The notes under the pieces: generated by a model | Database searches by the model: none | Told to the model about the DNA's origin: nothing | Seen by the model: only the letters and a program-made list of their open reading frames with translations | Position numbers and translations under genes: made by a program | Shown: piece by piece, positions 27,801 through 41,400 of the stretch | How positions within the stretch are numbered: position 1 is the first letter of the stretch | How the letters are laid out: every line of letters begins with the position of its first letter | Assembly: GCA_035578175.1 (NCBI GenBank) | Contig: JAQMRL010000007.1 | Location: 46,366,391-46,430,390, forward strand | Length of the DNA: 64,000 nt | DNA from: Catonia carolina | Lineage: Eukaryota > Arthropoda > Insecta > Hemiptera > Achilidae | Reading direction: 5' to 3'

Positions 27801-30287
27801 TGAAGGGTGGGCTCGTCCTGCTGCTCAATTCAGTCTGCTCCGTGCATCTACGTCATACTTGGAAGATGGTGTCCTGCCATCACTACACTACTTGTCAGCT
27901 GTAGTAGAGTCAATCAGTAACTGAATGCATTTTTTAAGATACCATTTTGAATATTAATAGTGAAGATGAAGTAGGAAATTTAATACACATGAAAATCTTG
28001 CAGGATAAAACAATATTGTTGAGATCTTTCGTTTTATTACATCATTGTAGAATACTCCATTGCTGCTATAAACACTAAATGAACACACTAATGACAACAC
28101 TATAACTTAACAAAGTAATACGTAAGTCCCATGCAGTTCTGATTTGTAAATACCATTCATGACTGACTGACTCAGCATGGTGGTGACTACATGCACTGTC
28201 AGAAGGAATATTCAAACGTAAAAGAAAATTTTATAATATTCTTTTCTATTATTTCCACTCCTATGAATTTAAATTAAATTTTAATCTCTTCAGCTTAGAA
28301 ATAATATGTAGTTTTGCTGGCAACTGATCAACACAGTTGTATAATATTTTATAAACGCTTTACTGAAATATTTCATTCAATGAAAATTAAAACACAATGC
28401 TTCTAGTATGCCTAATTTCTAAAATACATTCATCAGTCAATTTTATTTGTTTTAAACAGGATCGACAAAAGTTTCACCATAAAAATTATCTTAAAACTAA
28501 TTATCATTCTGACCTTACTTATTTTCAGAATGGCCAGGACATTATTTTGTATACCAGGAAGTATAAAACTGCAGATCTGCATAAGTATTAGGTGCATCTT
28601 GAAGCTAAAATTATAAAAAAAATCTTTTTTTTATAATTGAATGAAGAGCTGTCCATCATTTTTACCATGTACAACTGTTGTTTGCTTAATGAGTCCAGCA
28701 AACATAAAGAACAAGGAAAGTTTAATAAAAACTATTGGCCTCCATATTTATAGGTTGTTTGAGGAAGTGTTGGTTTTGAAATTTCACCATAATTATGGAC
28801 CATTATGGTACTGGTTTTTGCTTTACAATAATTTGCTGATTAACAGACACGCATGGATAAGAAATCAGAGATCTTTTAGAAAATAGCTAGTCCTGGTGGT
28901 TAAGGGGATGATGACCATTATGTGATGAAAATACTCACTGTTTTGCACCATTATGGTGCAAACCTTCTCATGCCTTGGACAGTGACAAGAAGGAAAAATT
29001 ATCACATGTGATCACAGATGAATAATGGAGAATGTCTACTGGAGAATCTGTTTTTCAATGAGCATTTGCCTGAGATGATGATATTTATTGTTTGACGACT
29101 CGAGCAAGAAGCATAAGTTACAAACATTAAGATAATTTAATTGATGGCATGAACAAATATTTTACCTGTTGTCACTTATATTCATCTGCAGAAGTTCTTC
29201 CTCTAACAATGTGACCAATGTGTGGAAACTTCTTTTAACCGTTAAATTGGCATTGCATGCCTGTGCTTCAACAATGAAAATGATATCAGTCGATCTAGGT
29301 ATCGCACTATCTGTCATCTGAGTAAACTCACCTTCTAGTAAAGTAACATCTGTTCCATTTGTGGTCGGACACCTATTTAAAAATGTTAATCATAACCTGA
29401 GACTCTTAACTTTCACACATTTATATACTTTTTATACAACTGCTTACTCCAATATGATGCAATTACACCTGATAAAACCTCTGGCGATTCTCACCGACCT
29501 ACAGATTGATCATCTTTAACAACCCACCAATCAATATATTACATTTATCAACTGCCTCCAAAGTAAAACTGTCTCAAAACAGAGAACACTACTAGTTTAC
29601 AAATTATTTGATAACACTTAATTTTAGCAGAAATATTGAAAATTATATTGAATAAATTTTTTTATTAAAATTTATCATCATAAAAATATGTTGGCAAATA
29701 TATTTAAGTGTTATAATTTAAGTTGCTTGTAATACAAGCTAGTAAAGAAAATGAATGACTCGTTCATATAAGCTTTGGTAAAACAACTAGCTATTACTAA
29801 CTTTTTACTTCCTTGCTGAGCAGTAAACAGTGCTCAAACGGTTGTTTTTATGCTCAAATGTGTTCAATAGTTCTGGTCTATACACACTCAACTATAACTA
29901 CATAAGATAAGACAGGAAAATTTCAATGCCACGTGCAAGGAATAAACAAGCAACTCCATTATAACCTTTACTTAGCTTAACACACACAATCAAATCCTTT
30001 TCAAAACTGGACAGTTAGTCGTAAAGAAGCAAGAAAGTTTACAAATATTATAGGCCTATCATGCAAAGATAGAGGTAACACATTATAAACCAACAGATTA
30101 CAATAATGTCATATAGACAATTAAACATTAACATGTTGGCTGGACCATTCGTATTGTGGTCAACACAACTGGCTTCTATGCCAGGCTCCCAGGTCTGATT
30201 CCATGTCAGGTGTGGCTTTTTTATCAGTGTATCATATATACACAAGCTAAGGCACATGTAGGAATCAGCACTCAAAATAAATTTACT

Positions 30288-30319
<32 letters not shown>

Positions 30320-33300
30320 GGCAGAGTTATTTTTTCAAGCTACCACACCGATGAAAACAGTGCCAGACGACCCAGAGCGTATCCCTAAAAACAACCATTT
30401 CAGGACCCATCACTGCCAAAGAATGAACCAAATTATTTCAAAAAGCTTACAGTTTAACCTAAAATTCAAATGAGTCATTATTTTTCAAGATAATATGTTT
30501 AATTTGAAATAATTCTATACCATGGAAATCTCAAAAAAAACAACAATTTTCCAAAAAAATCCATCAAATAGTCTCTTTTTTAGTCAGCAAACCCCATTAG
30601 TGCTGTGCATTGGGATGTGGTAATCGCTATCTTTATTTATTTTTGGTGATGGCAATAAGCTTATCTCATAGATAAAGAAGAGCTTTTTACACTGATGGAA
30701 CTCACCATTCGATTGACCATAGAGATGTGACAATGGACGTTTTATAATTCAACACTTCATCAAATCTGTTGAAAACATGGAGGAAGAGAACAATATGTTT
30801 TCATTTTTTAAAAAGTTACACTACTGAATTTCACACATCTTTTACATCACTAGTTAGAGAAAAGTTATAATAAATCACTGAATCACGTAGATTACAACTT
30901 CTTGCATGATTTTTTAATTTCACTATGGCTATAGGTCAAAGAATATGGTATACATACATATACACGGCCTATTTGTTTACAAGCATGCACTGATTGCTGC
31001 ATGGGAATCTAAGGGGTGACATTTTTCACTAGCCTCCTGGTCCAAATATTGACAACAACAAAGAGACAGCCTACTTGACAAAATCTAATTCCGAATGAGA
31101 GCTTATAGTCAGGGAAATTTTTCTCTACTCATAAAAGGTACTTTGAGAAAACTCACTTTTTCTTGTCATTATGCAGGACAAAATAAGTCTGGCATATAAA
31201 GCAGTTATTCCAAAAACAAAAGACATGTTACATGTTACTGTACCAAGATAAAAATCATAACTAAGTCTGTCTTCTACCATACTGCAGAAGACATGAAGCA
31301 CACAACCAAAAATAACACCAAACTCACCAAAATACTTACTTGACACAAACATTAGGCGTTCTGAGAGGAATGTTTAATAATGTACATGCATGATTATAAG
31401 CAACAGATGATGAACAAACAGGGTCATCGACAGTCTTTGAGTATTTACAGATATCATTGAATGGAGAAGGATCAATCTAAAAAGAAGAAATAGCAAAATA
31501 TTAATCATTACTTATGTTGAAAATTAAATTTCAACATCATTTAACAGAACATGAGGGCCATCCCGAAAGTAACCTACAGTTACACTGTACTGCTTCTACT
31601 TTGCTCACAGGGATTTTTAAAAATGTGCGCTGCTAAAGAAAATCCTGTGAGTTGCGTTCAGTGATCAGGTTTTTATTGGCGAAGAACCACTAACGGGTCA
31701 TTCCATCTTAAGTGATCCAATATTGTTAGACTTTGTTATTTTTATTTGTGACAACGCACAGCTAATCATATCCGAGAGCTCTTGGGTGGTTTTCGATGGG
31801 AGGTGTTTGATCAACCACCATACAGTCCAGGTCTAGCATCAAGCGATTGCCACCTCGTTCCAGCTGTAAAAACCTGGCTTGAAACACAGCACTCTGACAG
31901 TGATGCAGAACTGCAAACAGAAGTGAGCCAGCGGTTAAAATCTCAGGCGGCAGATTTCTACAGAGACAGAATCGAAAAGTGTGTGCATCGTTATGATAAG
32001 TGCCTCAGTTTGAATGGTGACTGTGTAGAAGCAGTTTAAGCTGGTGCCTTTCAAATGTACATATTTTTTTTAATTGGTTTATTTTTCCTTTCTCTACCAC
32101 TATACAAAATATAAATAAGGAACGTTATGTTTTCATATGGATTTTTCAAAATGTAATTATTTTCTGGACAATCCTCATAATAGTAGTAAAAGCAGTGTAC
32201 TTACAAAATTTGGCTATTCACAAATCCAATTCAATTACCCTCACACTTCTTTCTCTCTGATCTATATATTATATCCTACATTCTCTCAACTGATATTTTA
32301 AAATTGTTTTTACACATTTGTACTTGACAGACATATTCTTACTAATCACAAGGATAGCTCCTCAACTTTGAAAAATTACATGGAAAATCGCCCAAAGTAT
32401 TTTTTTAACTTGATTATTCCCATGATTATGCATTGACTTGAGTTTTTGGCAACAAGTTTATTAAATTTTAAAAACAAATTCATGTAAAAAAATATAGATT
32501 TTTGTTAGGTTATTTGGCTATCAATCACCACGATCATTGGGCCTCAACAGATATCTTATAAAAGCAAATCAGCTAAATAATATATTAAAACTATTAACTT
32601 ACCACAGGGAAACACACACTAAACTCTGATGACTTTTCACCAAAAAGGGAATTACAAGTCGCTTCATCAGTAAACTCGGAAAGTTCCTTAGTGTGAATGA
32701 TACCATCTGATTTGCAACCCATATCTACACACCAGCTTTCAGCAAATTGGTTCAAATCTGTACTGATATGGCCATCTGATGATAAGAAATCATTATACGG
32801 TTCACTATCCATTGTACCAAGCAAACCAGCAGTTTTTCCAAAATACCAACCTGTAAGGTAACACAATAAGAATTAATAAAAGCACTTGAAACCAGTTATA
32901 GTTCATGTATACAAAGACATATTACAGCCAAGTAAATAACTTGAATAGAGTACAACATTATTGTGAAAACTGTTAAATTCAATTTCAATCCAATCTTTCA
33001 GATCAATGGATTTACCTCATTTCCATAGTGATGGTGGACCACACGCACCTATAGGCCCTTTACTGCAGTTATATTACTACCAGCCAACACAAGTCAAAAT
33101 AAAACAGTGCTGCTAGCAATTAAATACTTTGCTAAGTTCCATTATACATAATTATCTATACTAATATTATAAAGACAAAGCATGTTTTTCTTTTGTGCAG
33201 GCTAATTTCCAAAACTACTGATAGGATTTTCATGAAATTTTGATTGCATATTCGTATTTATATTCCCAGCAAAATTTTATTTTTGAATTTTCAAAAATGA

Positions 33301-33458
33301 TAACCATAAGTGCTCTTTTTTTTGTTTCACGTCTCACTGTTCTGAAATTTCTGCTAATGCAGACGGTAGATAATGATGATACTGAAAATGAGTGATGAAA
33401 AAATGCCAGACCTGACCGGGAATCGAATTAAGAGCCCTAATGAAGATTTTCATAAATA

Positions 33459-33538
<80 letters not shown>

Positions 33539-36500
33539 CATGAGAGTTCGTATTGCAGAAGTAGATAAAGAGAAAGGGGTATATTAAAAATTTAATTCTT
33601 ATAGATAAAATAATTAATTTCATTTGTATCTAATTTATCTTTCTTTAAAAAGAATCAATTTACGATTCCTTATTAAATTATGTATTGTTCTACTTAATCA
33701 ACTATTATGTAAAAAGGCCTATTCTTATTGAAAATTTTAATTATTAATATTTCTCGGTAATTATATTTATTATTTATAATCTACCTTTTTATAAATTTTT
33801 TAATCTGGATCCAGTAAATTGTAAGTACTATTATATATATATATACGTATAACTATATTTTTTTAGTATTTTTGTTTTTTTAGATTTAGATGGTTATTAT
33901 CATTAAAATCATTTGTGCGCTAATCTGGCCTTTTGTAAAAATTAAGAATTAGTTGGTTATCCCAATTTTGTTAATTAATTATTTAAATTTTATTAAAATA
34001 TTCTTGATAATTTATTTTTTCTTGTTTATTTAAAATCACACCACTGCAGTCCCTCCTGTTGGAGTTTTTTTTTGTTTCCCCCATTGCCAATTTTGTTTTG
34101 TGGTCATTTTAAATTCACCCGAACAAAAGGGGTTACATGATATAAACAATAATTTCATTTTTAAATTGTGTTCTTCGGAGCCAGGAACTCCATCATTGTT
34201 TCTATCATTAGTGCATCTATCATTGTTTGCATGTGTGATCAATAATTTCATGATCAACACTGTGAGCAATGATTTCATAGTTATTACTCTTACCTATTCC
34301 TGGAATTAAAGTTATTCTATTTTTTCATTAAAATCTAATTTTTCTAATGACAGCTTCGTGCTGAGTAGGTTTTTTAAAGAATATTTTCAGTACGAATTGC
34401 ATCTGATTTAAAATTATGTATTAATTTTTTCAGACTGTAATGTAGCAATCTGTTCTTTAGAGGGGTTATAAAACAATCTAGTAAGAAATGTTTTGAGCAA
34501 ATATTAGTATTTTTTTTTTTTAAATTATCTACCCTTTATAAGAATTTACCCAAAGCTGCTGAAGGGTAATTTCTTCAGAAACATCATAATACTTAATATT
34601 CAAGTCTTTTGTCTTATTATTATAATAGTTTTACAATCAAATACAGCACAGGCAGGAATTTTTAGGTCAGCTTCAGAAATTAATGTAACACTATTTTTAT
34701 CTGCAATTGGAATCACAGAAAAATATTTTAAAGAACACTGAATAATATTCACGAACATGTCTTCAGCTTAACACCACTAAAAAGTACTCGACTGAACAGA
34801 GCGCAAAGACAATGAATGTGTTCGTGAGTAATGGTGAAGTGAGGAACGATCTTCCGAATGTGACATCACAGAACAGCTGATTTAAGACATGCATATCAGC
34901 ATACCTATTCAATTCTCTCTGCCAAGTAGTACTGTGTACTGTGTATATCTGTGTAAGAGGGAAAACTAAAGTATAAGCCAGAACAAACTGCCATCCCTTG
35001 GAGTTCCACAGAACAGGTTTCTCAATAATATGTATTTAAAATATTAGGCACTTTGTAATGAGCTTACTAGGAACAGAAAAATGCAGTTATTGATTTTTTT
35101 TTGTTTTTTAACGTCCGACTGTTCTGCAATTACTGCTAATACAAACAATGAAGGATGAAATGATTTTTTGTAACGTATGAAATTATGCAATTATTGAGAT
35201 TATTCATACTCTAAAACCTATTCAGAGGTGGATGGGTATAATAAATACATTTTTGGGAAATTCAAATTTAAATTGTAGCAATAAGATTGGATCGATAAGT
35301 CATTTTCTGGATGATCCATGAAAAAATCAATCGGATTCAAATGTAATTATATTATCTTACCTTCTAAGTAGAAAGTGCACACGTCATGCTTCAAATTACA
35401 CTCAAGTGTAAATCCACTTTTGCCGACAACTTTCACTAGACCAAATTCATGATAGACAAAAGCATAGCCCAGATCAGCTGGAAGTGCCACGGTATCATTT
35501 GGTGAGATGGTTACTTTCTGAAAATATAACATTATATACTAAATAAATAATCCAACAGTCACTTAGTCTCACCTTGTTTCTACTTAATGATCGGTTAACA
35601 AAAATTTCCTTTACCATAACACATTTTGACCTCTGTAAGGCCATGTTCCGCTTATCTTTGGAACTGATAAACACAAATGCTCTGCTCTACTATTGACTGT
35701 ATGCATAATTGAGGTTACAAGAGATGCTTAGCGCGAGCCATCCAAAATATGAGAACCCATTTGTATCTAATTGAAGTCATAGATAGTCATGACAATCTGA
35801 CAAGTATTGATCTTTCATTACTGCAACTGAAGATGGATATAAGATATTAAAAGGGCCTATTGACTTTTTTTAATCAGGTGAGAGTTATCAATTGTGTATT
35901 TAGTGGTTTTTATATTACATAATATTAAAAATCTATCATCAATTTCTGAAGAATAGGCACACGCCTTAAAAATTTACAAACATCTAAATCCTCTATTTTT
36001 TTGTGATCTACTTCATTGGTTTTTTGAATGTATTTATTTTCAAATGTATTGATATGTTGACATGTAGGCTAACTGTTTTGTAATTTATGTTCAGTTTGGT
36101 TTGCCATTTTATAATGAATAGACTGACATTGGTCCTTACTTCTTCAAAAATTATGCCGGGCAGAATGTTACAGTCAATGGTGACTGCTACAGAGCCATGA
36201 TCAATGACTTTTTTGTTCCTGAATTGAATCGCCTTAATGTTGGAGAGCTGTGGTTTCAACAAGATGGTGCAACATGTCACACAGCGCGTGCCACAATCGA
36301 TTTACTGAAGGAAATGTTTGGTGAACGCATAATTTCACGTTCTGGACCTGTAAATTGGCCTCCAAGGTCGTGCGATCTAACACCGCTGGACTATTTTCTG
36401 TCGGGGTATGTGAAGTCGCTAGTCTATGCCAATAAGCCACAGACAATTGACGACTTGGAAGGCAACATTCGCCGCGTTATTACCAATATACGGCCCCAAA

Positions 36501-38452
36501 TGCTGCAAAAAGTGGTCACAAATTGGACGTCTCAATTGGACCACGTCCGAGCCAGCCGCGGCGGCCACATGCCGGAAATTATTTTTAAATAAAAATGGAA
36601 AATAATTATCTTTAAAATAAAACCAATTCCTCATCAATTGTTCAATTATTCTGTGTTTTCTTTCATTTTAAAGTTCTATACCTCTAAAAAAAACACCCTA
36701 GAAGGTTTTGTCAATACTGCAAAATATATAATGAAAATAGAGTGATATATATAATAATGTAAATGTAACTACTAATGCGGGGTGTTGGGGTAGTAAGGTG
36801 GTAAAAAGTAGATGCAAATTAGTCATTAAATTGTGATAAGTTGCAGTAGAAACAGTATTCATCAGTTCTCACTTTCCAATAACAAAACAATGCATGTTTT
36901 TATACAATATTGTGAGTGATTTATGAGACTGATGGAATCAGTTTATTTAGATACTTAGAGTGGTGTCTAATTACATAATTGGAGACTGATTTAAATTGTA
37001 TGTCGTTTGATAAATAATCGATGGTTGTTTATATCACCAGCTGGTGGGAACAATTTAGTGACCATACAACTGCTCAGATAATAGCACAAATCGACATCTC
37101 CATCAAACAGGTACGCTTAGCTTGGTCATAAACTAAGTTCATTCTAAATACAGTAACCACTTACATCATGTAATAGATCGATAGAAATAGTGTCTTCTCC
37201 AACCACAACAACTAACAAGTGGTACCACATTGTAGGTTCATATTGTAAAATCAGTGCAAATTCATTGTCAACAAAATCTTTAGCTAATAAATATGAACAA
37301 TCATTTATGTATCCAAAATGAAGTCCATTGAATGTTATGAAATGCTCGGTTCCAATTATAATAGCATGAGCTGAAACAAACACAAACAAAAAATCATCAA
37401 TCAATAACAAATATAATTGGCCTTCTGGGTCAGTAAAATTGTTTGGAACCAATCTAGTGATTTCAACAGATTTTTTTGGTGTGGAAACTATGAAAAAAAA
37501 TTCAATCACATAAGGTTTTTCACAATTTGTGAATTTCTTTTCTATTTATAAATGTACACCTGTTGTAAAGGATGACCTTGTAAAACTGGTGTTTAAATAA
37601 ACAATCAGAAAGGTTTTTAGTTATAGCCAGGAAAAACCTGGCAAAAAAAACATTAAGAGAGAAAGTTTAGTACAGGCAAATAAAAATTTTCTTCCTGTGT
37701 TACATAAAGTAGAGCGATGAAAAAATTTGTGAAAGAATAAAAAAGATGGAGAGTATCCCGAGTACCTTTGAAGTCAATTTCCAGGTCTTTTTTGGGCTGG
37801 ATATACAAAAGCTTATGAAACACCGACATTTTAAATCTAAAATTAATAAAGCATAAAAACAAGCGTGGAAAGCATTCAAGGATGTTGTTACAAAGTTTCA
37901 AGGTGACAAAACTGATGAAGATTATAAAAATTTTGTACAAAATATATTACAAAAATCAAAAAAATTAGGCAGTAGTATGACTTTAAAAGTTACATTTCCT
38001 ACATGAATACCTTAACTACTTTCCTGAAAATCTTTAAGCAATAAGTGAAGAACAGGGGATAAGATTCCATCAAGATATAAAAATTGGAGGGGAAATACCA
38101 AGAAAAGTGGAACATGAGAAAGAAAACAGAAGAACAAAAATGACAGAAAGAAAAAAGAATTCTACAAGAACTTGTCTGGGGACATAAATAATATTTTATT
38201 GAATGTCTTCATTAGATTTAATAATATTTTAAGGTCATTTTGTATTTTATATCACTTGTAAATAAATTCAAAACTTAAATAAAACTTGAGTTTTTATTTA
38301 TAATTTTTTTTAAACATTTTTGAAGCCTTTTTGTGCGAAAAATCCTTACATGAAAGACAAAAATGGCATTTGTATTTGGATTCAGCACCCAAAAATACAC
38401 GCGGATCAACTTTAAAATTAAAAACATTTTTTTTAAAAGTAAAAGAACCAGG

Positions 38453-38483
<31 letters not shown>

Positions 38484-41400
38484 CACACTTGTGTTCTCGA
38501 TGAAAGTTAAGACAATAAAATATAATGAATATACCATATCCCGGCATGATCTCATTAAAGGTCAGGAGTCCTTTCATTACATTTAATTGTTCAACCTAGG
38601 ATTGTGAAATGCAGGAGATAACAGAATATAGAATGATAGTAACGTTTTTTTAAAGTCGGCTGTTTAACACTCTCCCCTAGGACACACACCACAGAAAAAA
38701 ACTGTTGTCAATATAAATGTTATTATCTGATCCACTACTGGATCTCAACCTAATCCAATTCTCATTCTCCATTTACCAGTCATCAACACCAAACTACAAA
38801 GCAGTTTGTAATTTTCTACACATTAGCTGTCCCACTGCATGGATGTCTCTCCTAACTACCTTCGACATGACTTTCTGGTATAACATACACATATTTCGTT
38901 ATATTTTATTTCTTATCTACATGTTTCTTTTCTTCACTTTGACTGATAAATTTAAACCAGTTCTTTGATCAATATGGACAGATGAGTTTGGTTTTTGGCA
39001 CCTCTATGCATGTGCATACCATATTCAATAGTCATGTACGTGTATAGAATGATGTAGACATATTAGGCCCATAAAAGGCAAGTCAAGTGTTAAATTATTT
39101 GCACTCGATCTGCTAATTCCGGGGCTACAAAAAATATTTTGATTTCAAAAGCATTTAAGGAAAAAAGAGGTAGAGGTGTAAAAGACACTAGTCAGCGTTA
39201 TCTCCTCTGAGAGTAATGAATTTCATTATACAGCCAGACCCTGTAGTGAGTGAAGAGAAGGTGATTTGCAGGGTGGCAAGTAGATGCTTTTCAGAGGGCC
39301 TGGCATGCTGATAACCATACTTTTTCACTCAGTGCGGAAGGCAATTGTAAACCATTTCACTCCTCATTTTTACTTAGTAAAGCCCCTAGAGGTTCAAATC
39401 AACTAATGACCTAAACAATAACATAAACACATTACCTTTAAATGGTGGTATCCAATTGACAGGGTCCATATATGGAATGTACTTGTAATAGATTGTCCAG
39501 AAAGTAATATTTGAAGGTGAGAATAACTGCTGAACATTCATCAGACTCTTGTATTCTCCAATTTCCTGCATCATGAACAAAAAAAATTAAGATGATATCG
39601 ATCATTTCCACTCATTCCATCAGAAACTATCTCAAATATAATGTAGAAAGTTTTTTTTTTGTTAGAATAGCAGAAAAATGAAAGGTCAATTAATATTAGT
39701 AGGCCTAATGGAACATTCAAATTTATTTTATCCGATGTAATTGTTAAACCTATGCAAGACGTGGTCAAATGGATGTATCACTTTGAGAAGGATGCATGTT
39801 TAAGTGATCGTTTTACCAATGAAAAACACCAAAATCTGCTATAAATTTCTTTCTGGCTTTGTTTCTTTATGCTTAGTTCCATTACTGTTACTTTTTTCCA
39901 TACCGAGGATTATATTATCATACTTTTACTGTACAACAAGAGAATACTGCATGGTAAACCTATTCCATAACTCAATTTCAATATATTTTCTCCTTGCAGC
40001 CAAATAAATTTTTCTTTGAAACCTAAAATGAAAATTGCAAATTCATATTTTGCCAGCCAGTACTTTACAAAAAGGAGATAGACTCGCTTTGATAAAATAT
40101 CAACATCACCTAGAAAAACAATATTATTCATGAAAACTAGAAATAAAATAGCAAAACTGATTTACATAGCAGCACCATAGTGTTCTACTTAAAAACAATA
40201 CTGTTAAAAATACTGTAATAATATATCATACATAAATAAAAATAAAAATTCTACACATACCGAAAAATTTGGAGTATCGTTAAAAGAATGCCATGGCATC
40301 GGAAGTTTCTGTTCTAATCTTACAACTCCATTTTCTGGATCAAATATAAATAGAGTTTTGCTCGGATGATTCCTGTAACAAAAAAGAAACATGTAACCTA
40401 AAATATTTTTTACATCACCAAAATTATAGCTAATAAAATTTCCTTTTAAAAATTACAAACACCAATAGTTTTCAATTCTTCTATAGCTAATTTATAATCA
40501 CAAAGTTCATCAACAAAATGTTCATCAACTAATTTACATTAAGTGTTACACATGCGATTCAATCAAACCAAAATACAATCAAACAACGTGGTTTCTTTCA
40601 TCTGGCAATATTGTTTAGTCTATCAGCAAACATTTTGCACTTTGCATTAAAAATGTGTCATGTGCTTTCTATAATTTTTCTCAACATCCTTCCCACACAT
40701 TTAATTAAAAATTTACTCAAGCATTTTCTCTTTTTATAGAATTCATAACACACATACAAAGTTGGTTTTCATAATATAGTGAAAACTACATTATAAAGGG
40801 AAATTGACCACAAGAGTACTCGTTTTAAACATCAAGTATCGGAAAAAACAACGAAAGGAGTCTTTCTGCATATAGTGGATGCTGACGGCTGACAAATTGA
40901 CTGTCCATTCTATTTGGCACAACCCGAAATCATCCACAGTAATTTTAATAGCTGAACAGCATAAATTGTTTCCTGTAAGTAGAGGGGTGTAGTGCAGCCA
41001 AAATTCACTGCTGAATGAGCTATGTATATGGTTCAGACTTTATGAGTGACAGTGTGGTCCTAAAATGGTGAATAAAATTTTTAGGATAGACAAATACTAG
41101 TGATGAAGGCTGTCAGGGAAGGATGTCTGTTGTGGGGGAATGCATGGTGCAGCTGACTGATCAAGTAGTTCTGGAAAGGAAATTTATTTTCAATGTTTTA
41201 AGGTTTAATTTCTGAACCACTCAAAATTTTCCCTGAAATTTTTGGTCAACTATCTACAGAACTGCAAAGGAACATCTTGGATATCATAAACTTTGTGTGC
41301 ACAGTAAATCACAAGACCGAACAAATAAGCACAGCCTTGCCTGACACAAAAAAATATCCTGTTTCTGTGACAACAGAGAAGAATTTAAAAAAAAAATCAT

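Larger units (their letters stand above)
29373..31339 (-). other. Lipophorin intron 14
   Basis: A 1.97-kb intron with a tRNA-like SINE fragment (30130-30225) and a short (CA)n tract (30290-30318). Nothing else recognised. Confidence 0.6.
32851..35360 (-). other. Lipophorin intron 12
   Basis: A 2.5-kb intron. It holds a short dispersed-repeat segment near 33155-33290 (CTACTGATAGGATTTTCATG type, resembling a common insect interspersed sequence), two family C SINE pieces, a long (TG)n tract, and a short AT-rich tract near 33832. The frames at 34036-34309 look like chance. Confidence 0.55.

Noticed and set aside
28641..28886. 81-residue plus-strand gene
   Set aside because: No recognisable motif, no repeat support and antisense in an intron; length is compatible with chance in AT-rich DNA.
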